A DNA stretch of 64,000 nt. Origin: Acetivibrio thermocellus ATCC 27405 (GTDB lineage Bacteria; Bacillota; Clostridia; Acetivibrionales; Acetivibrionaceae). The stretch lies in the NCBI RefSeq assembly GCF_000015865.1, contig NC_009012.1, positions 62,001 through 126,000 of the forward strand, given 5' to 3'. The position numbers and the translations under genes were made by a program. How positions within the stretch are numbered: position 1 is the stretch's first letter; each line of letters opens with the position of its first letter. Shown here in pieces: positions 1 to 7,308 of the stretch. The notes beneath the pieces were generated by a model. The model was not told the DNA's origin. It worked only from the letters and a program-made list of their open reading frames with translations, and did no database searches.

Positions 1-237
1 TTTAAAATAACTGAAACAACAAAGGTAACATTTATAATAAACGAAGGAAATGCAAAATTTTATACTCATCCCAAAATGCCTGATGGTGAATATTATATAA
101 CAGTAAGGCTTTCTGACATAGACTTAAGTAAAATGTCCGGGATGGACTACAGTTCGATAAAAGATGTATTGAAGGGAGTAATTTTAGACAGAATCAAAGT
201 CAACGTAAAAGGTTCAATATATGGTGATATAAGTTAA
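1..237 (+). CDS. C-terminal end of an unidentified protein (5' truncated by window)
   Basis: An open frame runs from base 1 to a TAA at 235-237 and encodes 78 residues, so the gene begins upstream of the window. The fragment is rich in beta-prone and charged residues and has no motif that I recognise; it could be the end of a secreted or lipoprotein-like protein, similar in character to the surface proteins downstream, but that is only inference from context. A rho-independent terminator follows about 50 bases later, so this is the last gene of its transcript. Confidence 0.6.
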   Translation, partial: FKITETTKVTFIINEGNAKFYTHPKMPDGEYYITVRLSDIDLSKMSGMDYSSIKDVLKGVILDRIKVNVKGSIYGDIS

Positions 238-287
238 TAATAAATTTTATATTTAATTTAAAAAAATTAGTGCTAAAAATAACAACT

Positions 288-344
288 GACCGTGTTATCC
301 TGAAAAGTGTGTTTGCACTTAGTTTTCAGGGGACACGGTTTTTG
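288..344 (+). terminator. Rho-independent terminator after the partial first gene
   Basis: An imperfect inverted repeat (arms about 289-306 and 323-339, containing CCTGAAAA and TTTTCAGG plus ACCGTGT and ACACGGT) is followed by TTTTTG. It lies just after the stop codon of the truncated first gene and before the promoter region of the stalk-domain genes. Confidence 0.8.
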
Positions 345-470
345 TTAGCTTTTATACTTGTGAATTTTAGTTTATTCAAAATCAGTACATGATTAAATGT
401 TTTGTTTTTCTTGAAATATGTGCGAAATTGTTGTAAAATTCCATCTAAATAATCCTAAAAGTTGATATAG

Positions 471-990
471 GAGGAAAAAGAGGGATGAAAAAAATAGCAA
501 TAATGATATTGATAATATTCATGTCAACCCTTCTTCTGACAAATGTAGGATATGCAATTGATATACCGCTTCGAGTGGTTGTGAATGGGGAAGAGGTGAA
601 ATTTCCGGATGCCCAGCCGTTTATTGACGCAAACGGAAGAACACAGACACCGGCAAGGTTTATAGGGGAAGCTTTGGGAGCGACGGTAACCTGGGACGGA
701 AATGCGAAGAAAGCTGTATTCGAGAAAAGTGAAACAACCTTGGTATTGTTTATTGGTAAAAGAGAATACGAGGTGAACGGGCAAAAGAAGCAGATGGATA
801 CGGAAGCGTTGTTGATAGAGGGAAGGACGTTTGTACCGGCTCGTTATGTGGCGGAAGCATTTGGTGCGACAGTTAGTTGGAATGCTGCGATTAAGACGGT
901 GTATATAAATATGAATAAGACGGGTAAGGTGGAAAATGAAGGTGATACCAGGGAAGTAGCCGGATTTATAGTGCCGAAGGATATAGATTT
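471..990 (+). repeat. First copy of a perfect 520-bp direct repeat
   Basis: Bases 471-990 are identical to 1300-1819 (offset 829). The block begins at the Shine-Dalgarno sequence of the first stalk-domain gene and ends inside codon 169. Downstream of the block the two genes are clearly diverged, including at synonymous sites, so the identity boundary is sharp. This suggests a recent local homogenisation of the 5' part. Confidence 0.95.
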
Positions 991-1294
991 AGCAGTTGGG
1001 GGTTCGAAAGAAGATTCTAACTATGAAGCAACGTTTACAATATCTTTTTTGAGAGATAATGTCGAGAAACAGAAAGATGATTTAGAAAAAATATTGTTAC
1101 AAAAGTTTAGTGAAGATACAGTAAAAGAAATCATGAGTGTTATAAGAACAAAAGTAAAGGACACGGATGTTATTGAGAAAAGATATTTTTACGACAAAAA
1201 GACTGACCAATATATTTACCTTGCCAAGTCATGGCCAATGAGAGGGTCCACAATTTCTCTCTATGTATATAAAAAGGGATATAAACCTTTTTAA
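485..1294 (+). CDS. Secreted stalk-domain (copper amine oxidase N-terminal-like) protein, copy 1
   Basis: The 269-residue protein starts with a clear signal peptide (about residues 1-24: Lys-rich start, long Ile/Leu/Met core, ending near YA). Residues about 27-145 contain two tandem copies of the copper-amine-oxidase N-terminal-like (stalk) fold, seen in the repeated pattern of RTxxPARFIGEALGA and RTFVPARYVAEAFGA, each followed by W-x and a short beta segment. The last 100 residues are a charged domain of unknown function. The start follows a strong GGAGG 8 bases upstream. Stalk domains are common in clostridial cell-wall proteins, where they are thought to act as binding modules; catalysis is not implied. 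The next gene is a tandem paralogue. Confidence 0.85.
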   Translation: MKKIAIMILIIFMSTLLLTNVGYAIDIPLRVVVNGEEVKFPDAQPFIDANGRTQTPARFIGEALGATVTWDGNAKKAVFEKSETTLVLFIGKREYEVNGQKKQMDTEALLIEGRTFVPARYVAEAFGATVSWNAAIKTVYINMNKTGKVENEGDTREVAGFIVPKDIDLAVGGSKEDSNYEATFTISFLRDNVEKQKDDLEKILLQKFSEDTVKEIMSVIRTKVKDTDVIEKRYFYDKKTDQYIYLAKSWPMRGSTISLYVYKKGYKPF

Positions 1295-1299
1295 GATTG

Positions 1300-1819
1300 G
1301 AGGAAAAAGAGGGATGAAAAAAATAGCAATAATGATATTGATAATATTCATGTCAACCCTTCTTCTGACAAATGTAGGATATGCAATTGATATACCGCTT
1401 CGAGTGGTTGTGAATGGGGAAGAGGTGAAATTTCCGGATGCCCAGCCGTTTATTGACGCAAACGGAAGAACACAGACACCGGCAAGGTTTATAGGGGAAG
1501 CTTTGGGAGCGACGGTAACCTGGGACGGAAATGCGAAGAAAGCTGTATTCGAGAAAAGTGAAACAACCTTGGTATTGTTTATTGGTAAAAGAGAATACGA
1601 GGTGAACGGGCAAAAGAAGCAGATGGATACGGAAGCGTTGTTGATAGAGGGAAGGACGTTTGTACCGGCTCGTTATGTGGCGGAAGCATTTGGTGCGACA
1701 GTTAGTTGGAATGCTGCGATTAAGACGGTGTATATAAATATGAATAAGACGGGTAAGGTGGAAAATGAAGGTGATACCAGGGAAGTAGCCGGATTTATAG
1801 TGCCGAAGGATATAGATTT
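1300..1819 (+). repeat. Second copy of the perfect 520-bp direct repeat
   Basis: This copy is identical to 471-990. It starts at the Shine-Dalgarno of the second stalk-domain gene, only 5 bases after the stop codon of the first. The exact match includes signal peptide, both stalk domains and the linker. Confidence 0.95.
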
Positions 1820-2123
1820 GGTAGTTGGACCTGGTACGAAAGATTCTAGCTATGAAGCAACGTTTACAATAAACTTTTTAAAAAACGATGTAGAGAAACA
1901 GAAAGATGACATGGAAAAAATATTGTTACAAAAGTTTAGTGAAGATACAGTAAAAGAAATTATGAGTGTTGTGAGGACAAAGGTAAAGGATACGGATGTT
2001 ATTGAAGAAAGATATTTTTATGATAAGAAGACTGGCCAATACATGTATATGCCTAAATCATGGCCGTTAAGAGGTTCTACAATTACTCTGTATATATACA
2101 AAAAAGGAGTTGTGCCATTTTAA
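1314..2123 (+). CDS. Secreted stalk-domain protein, copy 2 (tandem paralogue)
   Basis: The protein has 269 residues, the same length as copy 1, and is identical over the first 168 residues (signal peptide plus two stalk domains). The C-terminal 100 residues differ at roughly one residue in five. An upstream in-frame ATG at 1263 exists but lies inside the coding end of copy 1; the ATG at 1314 has the same GGAGG context as copy 1 and places the signal peptide at the N-terminus, so I chose it. The 19-base gap between the genes means they are probably co-transcribed. The diverged C-terminus may give the two proteins different partners. Confidence 0.85.
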   Translation: MKKIAIMILIIFMSTLLLTNVGYAIDIPLRVVVNGEEVKFPDAQPFIDANGRTQTPARFIGEALGATVTWDGNAKKAVFEKSETTLVLFIGKREYEVNGQKKQMDTEALLIEGRTFVPARYVAEAFGATVSWNAAIKTVYINMNKTGKVENEGDTREVAGFIVPKDIDLVVGPGTKDSSYEATFTINFLKNDVEKQKDDMEKILLQKFSEDTVKEIMSVVRTKVKDTDVIEERYFYDKKTGQYMYMPKSWPLRGSTITLYIYKKGVVPF

Positions 2124-2208
2124 GATGCAAAAGCAAATTAAAATAGGAAAATATATACAACCATAATATCAACAATATCAACATATACATAGAAAAGGTG
2201 AAAAATAT

Positions 2209-2871
2209 ATGAACAGATTAGGCGCGGAAATTGGAAGACTGAGAAAAGAACTTGGAATTACTCAAAAACAGCTTGCCAAATTGGTGGGTGTGTCAGAAGG
2301 ATTTATCATTGATGTAGAGTCAGGCAGAAGGATACTCAATGAAGACCTCATAAAGAAATTTTCCAGAGTATTGCGGGGAGAAGTGGGAAAGTTGGAATTA
2401 TATGAACCTAACCAAGACAAGCCGGAACCGGACAGAAATGTGGTGAAGGTTGTTGAAAAGCCTGTACAGGATATCTGGAATGATGCCCTTTCGGGAATTC
2501 TTATGACTGTGCCTGTATACCGTTATAAAATGGACAAAGCTGTTGATGCAAAGCAGCTACCTATAATACAGAATAAAGTTGAAGGCTTTCCCAAGGATAA
2601 AGTGTTCTATCTGATTATTGAAGATGATGATATGTCCGGTTTTAGAATACTTAAGGACGATCTTGCTTTGGTTTACAAAACCCATGACATTGATAAGGAT
2701 GGAATTTATTTTGTTGATTACAAAGGAAAGCGTACGGTAAGACAGATAAAAGACATCGGAAACGGCAAATTGTTGCTTGTCAGCAACAGCGGAAGACTTA
2801 TAACGGATACAATCTACAGAAAAGATTTAAACGTCCTGGGAAGATTGATTCGAATCGAAATTATGCTGTAA
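2209..2871 (+). CDS. XRE-family regulator with a degenerate S24/LexA-like C-terminal domain
   Basis: Residues about 5-58 form a Cro/C1-type helix-turn-helix (IGRLRKELGITQKQLAKLVG, then VSEGFIIDVESGRR). Residues about 110-220 have the layout of the LexA/CI-like S24 domain. The usual catalytic Ser in the GDSM-type motif is absent: the equivalent stretch reads EDDDMSGFRILKDDLAL. The usual catalytic Lys is replaced by Arg at KGKRTVRQI. The protein is therefore probably a DNA-binding regulator whose C-terminal half only dimerises or senses and cannot cut itself. It follows the stalk-domain genes by 85 bases and has a terminator of its own. Confidence 0.8.
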   Translation: MNRLGAEIGRLRKELGITQKQLAKLVGVSEGFIIDVESGRRILNEDLIKKFSRVLRGEVGKLELYEPNQDKPEPDRNVVKVVEKPVQDIWNDALSGILMTVPVYRYKMDKAVDAKQLPIIQNKVEGFPKDKVFYLIIEDDDMSGFRILKDDLALVYKTHDIDKDGIYFVDYKGKRTVRQIKDIGNGKLLLVSNSGRLITDTIYRKDLNVLGRLIRIEIML

Positions 2872-2936
2872 AGTCAAGACCTTAAATTTTCAATTCTGTT
2901 ATTTGCAAGTCTGTCTGCTTGACTGAAACTTAATTT

Positions 2937-2983
2937 ATGGGTGCTTAAGCTTTTTGCAACACGAATTACAGCACCCATTTTTA
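2937..2983 (+). terminator. Terminator after the XRE regulator
   Basis: A 9-bp perfect stem (ATGGGTGCT at 2937-2945, AGCACCCAT at 2970-2978) with a 24-base loop is followed by a T-rich run. It lies 65 bases after the regulator stop codon. The remaining sequence up to 3100 shows no convincing gene. Confidence 0.65.
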
Positions 2984-3109
2984 TATACTTCTCAGCGTGT
3001 TTTTATTTCTGCCAATTTTTTAAAATAAGCAACGTAAAAAAAGATATTCCCAAAACTCAAATAAATGGGGTTCCGTTCAGGCAGTCAGGGGCAATAGTTT
3101 TCTTATATC

Positions 3110-3136
3110 TTGACTTTTTTACAAGTATTATATAAT
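3110..3136 (+). promoter_or_regulatory. Sigma-A-like promoter for the lipoprotein gene
   Basis: TTGACT at 3110-3115 and TATAAT at 3131-3136, separated by 15 bases, lie 35 bases upstream of the ATG. The spacer is shorter than the ideal 17, so the exact -10 could be shifted by a base or two. Confidence 0.5.
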
Positions 3137-3171
3137 AAACTCCTAAAACATTTAGAGAGGAGACATAATCT

Positions 3172-4131
3172 ATGAAATCAAAAAGAATCTTGGTTGTACT
3201 GGTAGCAACTGTAATGGTTTTTTCACTGATTTCATGCAATTTAGGTCTTGCATTGTACATTAATGCCAAAGCCGGTGAGAGCTACAAGTATCATGTTGAA
3301 ACCGTCCAAACAGTGGATGTGAAGCAAAACGGTCAAAAGATAACAACTAATCAAAATATAGCCTTTGACTTTATTGCAACCGTTAATGAAGTGGATTCGG
3401 AAGGCAATCTTACAGTGGAGTATAAATATGATGCCATGAAATTTGATATGGATGCAAATGGGATAAATGAATCTTTTGATTCAAAAGATGCAAATTCCGA
3501 TAATCCGATGGCTGCGATATACAACAGCTTTATAGGCAAGGGTTTTACCGCTAAAATGACTAAATATGGTGAAGTCAAGGAAATTGGCGGTGTTGATGAC
3601 CTTTTAAATTCAATAGTGGATTCTGTGGATTTGGGTGATGATGAAGGAGCACAGAATTTAAAAGAAAAGATAAAAGAAAGTTTGGGAGGAAGCTTTAGTG
3701 ATGAAGCAATGAAATCATATGTTCAGTCAGCAGTGATATTTCCTGAAAATGACGGTATGAAGGTGGGAGACTCGTGGACTGCTAACAACAGCATTAAATC
3801 CATTATTGATGTAAATATGACCATTACATATACTCTTGACAAAATTGAGGGGGACACTGCCTATATTTCGGTTGAAGCTGATTTCAAAACGGACCCTTCC
3901 AAGCCTATTGAATATATGGGAATGGAACTGGTTTCAGATTTATCGGGTACGATGACAGGAGACGTAAAAGTTAACACTAAAAACGGCTTTTTGTCTGAAG
4001 GAGAAATTATTCAGCAAATATCAGGTAATATGAGTCTTGTAATACCGGCAATGGAGGGTATTGAAAGCCAGACGCTGGAATTGCCCATGGAGTCAAAAGT
4101 GACTATTACTTATTCGACAACTAAAATGTAA
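3172..4131 (+). CDS. Lipoprotein, DUF6263-like
   Basis: The 319-residue protein begins with a lipoprotein signal peptide whose lipobox is LISC, with the lipidated Cys at residue 23. The remainder is a mixed alpha/beta secreted domain with repeated beta-strand patterns, for example YTLDKIEGDTAYISVEADF and LSGTMTGDVKVN, which resembles the DUF6263 family of clostridial lipoproteins of unknown function. It should sit on the outer face of the membrane. A GAGAGGAGA Shine-Dalgarno precedes the start and a good terminator follows the stop, so it is a single-gene unit. The family assignment comes from recall of overall pattern and is moderate. Confidence 0.7.
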   Translation: MKSKRILVVLVATVMVFSLISCNLGLALYINAKAGESYKYHVETVQTVDVKQNGQKITTNQNIAFDFIATVNEVDSEGNLTVEYKYDAMKFDMDANGINESFDSKDANSDNPMAAIYNSFIGKGFTAKMTKYGEVKEIGGVDDLLNSIVDSVDLGDDEGAQNLKEKIKESLGGSFSDEAMKSYVQSAVIFPENDGMKVGDSWTANNSIKSIIDVNMTITYTLDKIEGDTAYISVEADFKTDPSKPIEYMGMELVSDLSGTMTGDVKVNTKNGFLSEGEIIQQISGNMSLVIPAMEGIESQTLELPMESKVTITYSTTKM

Positions 4132-4175
4132 TTTAATAGTTATAGGATAATAATTAAAAGCAGAAGGAGAAAATT

Positions 4176-4217
4176 AAAAAGAAGTTGACAGGAGTGATTC
4201 TTGTTGACTTCTTTTTT
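4176..4217 (+). terminator. Terminator after the lipoprotein gene
   Basis: A long hairpin with arms AAGAAGTTGACAGGA and TTCTTGTTGACTTCTT (several G-T pairs), preceded by A's and followed by TTTTTT, lies 45 bases after the stop codon. Confidence 0.8.
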
Positions 4218-4265
4218 CGCAATTCGTTTTCAAAGTTTTCATGTTTAAACGTGCCCATGCCAAGC

Positions 4266-4290
4266 AAATAATATTACAAAAATATTATTT
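4266..4290 (+). promoter_or_regulatory. Perfect 10-bp AT-only inverted repeat upstream of the DUF4015 gene
   Basis: AAATAATATT and AATATTATTT flank a 5-base ACAAA spacer, 21 bases before the start codon of the DUF4015 gene. It has no G or C, so it would be a weak RNA hairpin; a protein operator is possible. Chance occurrence in such AT-rich DNA cannot be excluded. Confidence 0.3.
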
Positions 4291-4311
4291 GAATGGGATG
4301 GGACAAAAGGA

Positions 4312-5571
4312 ATGCTAAAGAACAAACAGTTGTTAATGGCTTTAAGTGTTTTTTTGATTGTTTTTACAACGACTTATGCATTTGTATATTACAACGATGG
4401 TTTAAATAAAAATAATCGGAAAATTAATGACAATCAAAATATTCAGATAAAGCACTTTTTACCAAATGAGAACGGTAATAATGAAAATGGCAGCGAAAAT
4501 AATAATGAAGAAGAAAGTCTATCCAGCCCCCGGCCTGAAAGAAAACCGGTAAAGGTAAAAGGCCTGTATATCACCGGGACTTCCGCCGGAAACAAAAAGT
4601 TTATGGAAAGGCTTGTAAATCTTATCAATACAACGGAACTGAATACAGTGGTCCTGGATGTAAAAGAGGACGGAAAAGTCAATTATGCTTCCGAGGTGGA
4701 GAGTGTAAAAAAGATTGGTGCATACCACGAGTTGTATAATGTGGATGAAGTGATAAAGCTTTTGCATGACAACAATATATATGTAATTGGAAGAATTGTT
4801 TGCTTCAGGGATAACTATCTGGCAGGAAAGAGAGTGGACCTTGCCATAAAACGCAAGGACGGATCGATATGGAGGGAAAACGGAAGTATAGCGTGGACAA
4901 ACCCATATAACAAAGAGGTCTGGAGATACAATATTGACATAGCGAAAGAAGCGGTAAAGAAAGGTTTTGACGAGATACAGTTTGATTATGTAAGATTTCC
5001 CGCAGCAGGAAAAAATGAAGTTGATTACGGGGAAAATCCTATCCCTAAGGCTGATGCAATATCGGGCTTTCTTAAAGAAGCGGCAAGTGAAATAAATAAA
5101 ATGGGTGTGCCGGTTTCGGCAGATATATTTGCCATTGTTTGTGAAACTCCGGGTGACACCGAAGGCATAGGACAGGTATTGGAGAGGATTGGAATGGATA
5201 TAGATTATATATCTCCGATGATATATCCTTCCCATTTTGCCAATGCATCCCGTGGGATGATGGGAAACGGAAAAGGTCAGTCTATTAACGGTATACTTTT
5301 TACGGCACCGGATTTAAAGCCGTATGAAGTTGTATATAATGTTCTTTTGAAAACAAAAGACAGAATATCAAAAGTGGAGGGATATAGAGCAAAGGTAAGA
5401 CCGTATCTTCAAGGTTTTACGGCTTCTTATCTTCCGAAGGGTTATTATCAGCATTATGGGCCGGAGCAAATAAGGCAGCAGATAAAGGCGGTCTATGACG
5501 CCGGGTATGAAGAGTGGATATTCTGGAATGCGGCAAACACTTACACGGAGTCAGCATTTGCCAGAGAATAA
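4312..5571 (+). CDS. Putative glycoside hydrolase, DUF4015 (GHL-type TIM barrel), membrane-anchored
   Basis: The 419-residue protein has an uncleaved-looking N-terminal hydrophobic segment (about residues 6-26), an Asn/Glu-rich linker (28-70) and a DUF4015 domain from about residue 80 to the end. DUF4015 belongs to the TIM-barrel hydrolase-like group; typical features are LNTVVLDVKEDGKVNY, GFDEIQFDYVRFP with acidic residues at a strand end, and VSADIFAI. No substrate is known. The protein would act at the cell surface. Its closest relative is the next gene, of identical length (419 residues), so the pair arose by duplication. No strong Shine-Dalgarno is visible at optimal spacing (AAAGGA abuts the ATG). 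Confidence 0.8.
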   Translation: MLKNKQLLMALSVFLIVFTTTYAFVYYNDGLNKNNRKINDNQNIQIKHFLPNENGNNENGSENNNEEESLSSPRPERKPVKVKGLYITGTSAGNKKFMERLVNLINTTELNTVVLDVKEDGKVNYASEVESVKKIGAYHELYNVDEVIKLLHDNNIYVIGRIVCFRDNYLAGKRVDLAIKRKDGSIWRENGSIAWTNPYNKEVWRYNIDIAKEAVKKGFDEIQFDYVRFPAAGKNEVDYGENPIPKADAISGFLKEAASEINKMGVPVSADIFAIVCETPGDTEGIGQVLERIGMDIDYISPMIYPSHFANASRGMMGNGKGQSINGILFTAPDLKPYEVVYNVLLKTKDRISKVEGYRAKVRPYLQGFTASYLPKGYYQHYGPEQIRQQIKAVYDAGYEEWIFWNAANTYTESAFARE

Positions 5572-5681
5572 TTTTAAAATAAATAAAACTTTTATTGTTA
5601 TTTTTTCGTCTAAATAATATTATTAAATATATACCAAATATAATAATCTATGCAAAAAGTCTATATGGTATTTATTTGATA

Positions 5682-5709
5682 ATGACAACGGATATATTTA
5701 TGTTATAAT
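5682..5709 (+). promoter_or_regulatory. Sigma-A-like promoter for the second DUF4015 gene
   Basis: ATGACA at 5682-5687 and a perfect TATAAT at 5704-5709, with a 16-base spacer, lie about 60 bases upstream of the start codon. The second paralogue can therefore be transcribed independently of the first. Confidence 0.6.
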
Positions 5710-5771
5710 CTTAATAATAGCAAAAAGTATATCTGATTTATCAAAAACAAAAATCACAACGGGGGGTCAAT

Positions 5772-7031
5772 ATGTCAGCCAAAAATGCACAAACAATTTT
5801 AAGCAACAAATGTTTTTCAGTAATTTTAGTGGTATTGGTTTTAGTTTTTTCTTTAGCAGCCTGCAAAGATACAGGTGTCCAGGTAAACAATCCGGCACCT
5901 ACTGCACAAGCGACCGATAATGTAGAAGCAAACAATGGCGGTAATACGGACGGCGAAGCTCCTGAAACTTCAGAACCGAGTGAAGAAAGTCCGGTACCGA
6001 ACAATTCCGGCGAGGATGCCAAACCTGTAAAGAAGGATATCAAGGTAAAAGCATTGTATCTTACAGGATGGACTGTGGGAAGTGATGAAAGACTGCAGCA
6101 TTATGTTGATCTTGCAAACAGGACGGAGATTAATGCCTATGTTGTTGACATCAAGGATGATGACGGATATGTCGGTTATGAGTCGAATATACCGGCAGTG
6201 AGAGAAATAGGCGCATGGAAGAGTAAGTACAATGTGGACAAAGTATTGAAAACCTTCCATGATAACAATATTCATGTTATTGGAAGATTGGTGTGCTTTA
6301 AGGACCCTGTTTTATCTTCCAAAAAGCCGGAGTTGGCGGTTAAGAGCGTAAATGGAGGTTCCTGGCGTGACAATCATAATCTTACATGGCTGGACCCCTA
6401 TAACAAGGATTCATGGCCTTATTTGATTGAGATAGCCAAGGAAGCGGTTGAAAAAGGTTTTGATGAAATACAGTTTGACTATATCAGATTTCCCAATGAC
6501 GGAAGCAAAAAGAGCATGAGCTTTAATACCGGCGGCAAGGAAAAGCACGAAATAATAAATGAGTTTTTGGCTTATGCCAGAGAGCAGCTTCCGGGAGTTG
6601 TCCTGTCCGCGGATGTGTTTGGGATAATACTGGAGAGTCCGGCAGATACCGAAGATATCGGTCAATATCTTGAAAAGATAGTAAAAGATGTGGATTATAT
6701 TTCGCCGATGGTCTATCCGTCCCACTATGCCGTTGGACAGATAGTTAACGGTGTTCAGTTCATGAAGCCGGATCTTGATCCTTATGGAGTGGTGTATCAA
6801 AGTCTTGTTAAGTGCAATAACAGACTGGCACAGGTGGAAGGCTACAAAGCCGATGTAAGGCCATATATCCAGGACTTTACTGCATCGTGGCTTGGCAAGG
6901 GTTATTACCAGAGTTACGGACCCGAGCAGCTAAGACAGCAAATTCAGGCCGTTTATGATGCAGGCTATGAGGAATGGATCTGCTGGGATGCGAACAATAC
7001 GTACTCGGAAGAAGCATTCTTGAAAGAGTAA
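5772..7031 (+). CDS. Putative glycoside hydrolase lipoprotein, DUF4015
   Basis: This 419-residue paralogue of the preceding gene carries a lipoprotein signal with lipobox LAAC, so unlike its neighbour it is predicted to be lipid-anchored. A low-complexity Pro/Glu/Asn linker (about residues 38-85) leads to a DUF4015 TIM-barrel domain (about 92-419) with INAYVVDIKDDDGYVGYES, GFDEIQFDYIRFP and LSADVFGI matching the neighbour. The ATG follows GGGGGG at good spacing. The enzyme activity is unproven for the family. Two anchoring modes for near-duplicate domains suggest related roles at the cell surface. Confidence 0.8.
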   Translation: MSAKNAQTILSNKCFSVILVVLVLVFSLAACKDTGVQVNNPAPTAQATDNVEANNGGNTDGEAPETSEPSEESPVPNNSGEDAKPVKKDIKVKALYLTGWTVGSDERLQHYVDLANRTEINAYVVDIKDDDGYVGYESNIPAVREIGAWKSKYNVDKVLKTFHDNNIHVIGRLVCFKDPVLSSKKPELAVKSVNGGSWRDNHNLTWLDPYNKDSWPYLIEIAKEAVEKGFDEIQFDYIRFPNDGSKKSMSFNTGGKEKHEIINEFLAYAREQLPGVVLSADVFGIILESPADTEDIGQYLEKIVKDVDYISPMVYPSHYAVGQIVNGVQFMKPDLDPYGVVYQSLVKCNNRLAQVEGYKADVRPYIQDFTASWLGKGYYQSYGPEQLRQQIQAVYDAGYEEWICWDANNTYSEEAFLKE

Positions 7032-7083
7032 ACCTTATGCTTTAGAATAGACTTTAGAATAAAATGATATTGTGTTATTATTG

Positions 7084-7123
7084 TGGATAGCAAATGGATT
7101 TTTTCATTTGCTATCTGTTTTTT
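7084..7123 (+). terminator. Terminator after the DUF4015 pair
   Basis: A perfect 11-bp stem, GATAGCAAATG (7086-7096) and CATTTGCTATC (7105-7115), is followed by GTTTTTTT. Confidence 0.9.
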
Positions 7124-7218
7124 TATCTTCTTTTTTAAATAATTCTGATTTTCCTTTTCTTGCTTTAATATCTCATTATTATGTTAAATAACTCCTTATA
7201 ATGATGATTTTTTTCAGC

Positions 7219-7246
7219 TTGACTTGTAATAGATAAATGATACAAT
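7219..7246 (+). promoter_or_regulatory. Sigma-A promoter of nrdJ
   Basis: TTGACT at 7219-7224 and TACAAT at 7241-7246 are separated by 16 bases. Transcription would begin near 7253, about 55 bases before the nrdJ start. Confidence 0.65.
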
Positions 7247-7268
7247 ATACAGTATGACGCTATACGAA

Positions 7269-7285
7269 ACTACACAAAATGTAGT
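7269..7285 (+). promoter_or_regulatory. Candidate operator palindrome in the nrdJ leader
   Basis: ACTACA and TGTAGT flank CAAAA, about 20 bases downstream of the predicted transcription start and 24 bases before the start codon. A short palindrome here could be a repressor site for ribonucleotide reductase control. It does not match the NrdR box well, so the regulator is unknown. Confidence 0.3.
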
Positions 7286-7308
7286 GAATTAGTGAGGAGG
7301 CTAATATA

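Noticed and set aside
2941-3135. Sixty-four-codon open frame between the XRE gene and the lipoprotein gene
   Set aside because: It begins inside a terminator, has no Shine-Dalgarno and crosses the lipoprotein promoter; composition is that of intergenic DNA.
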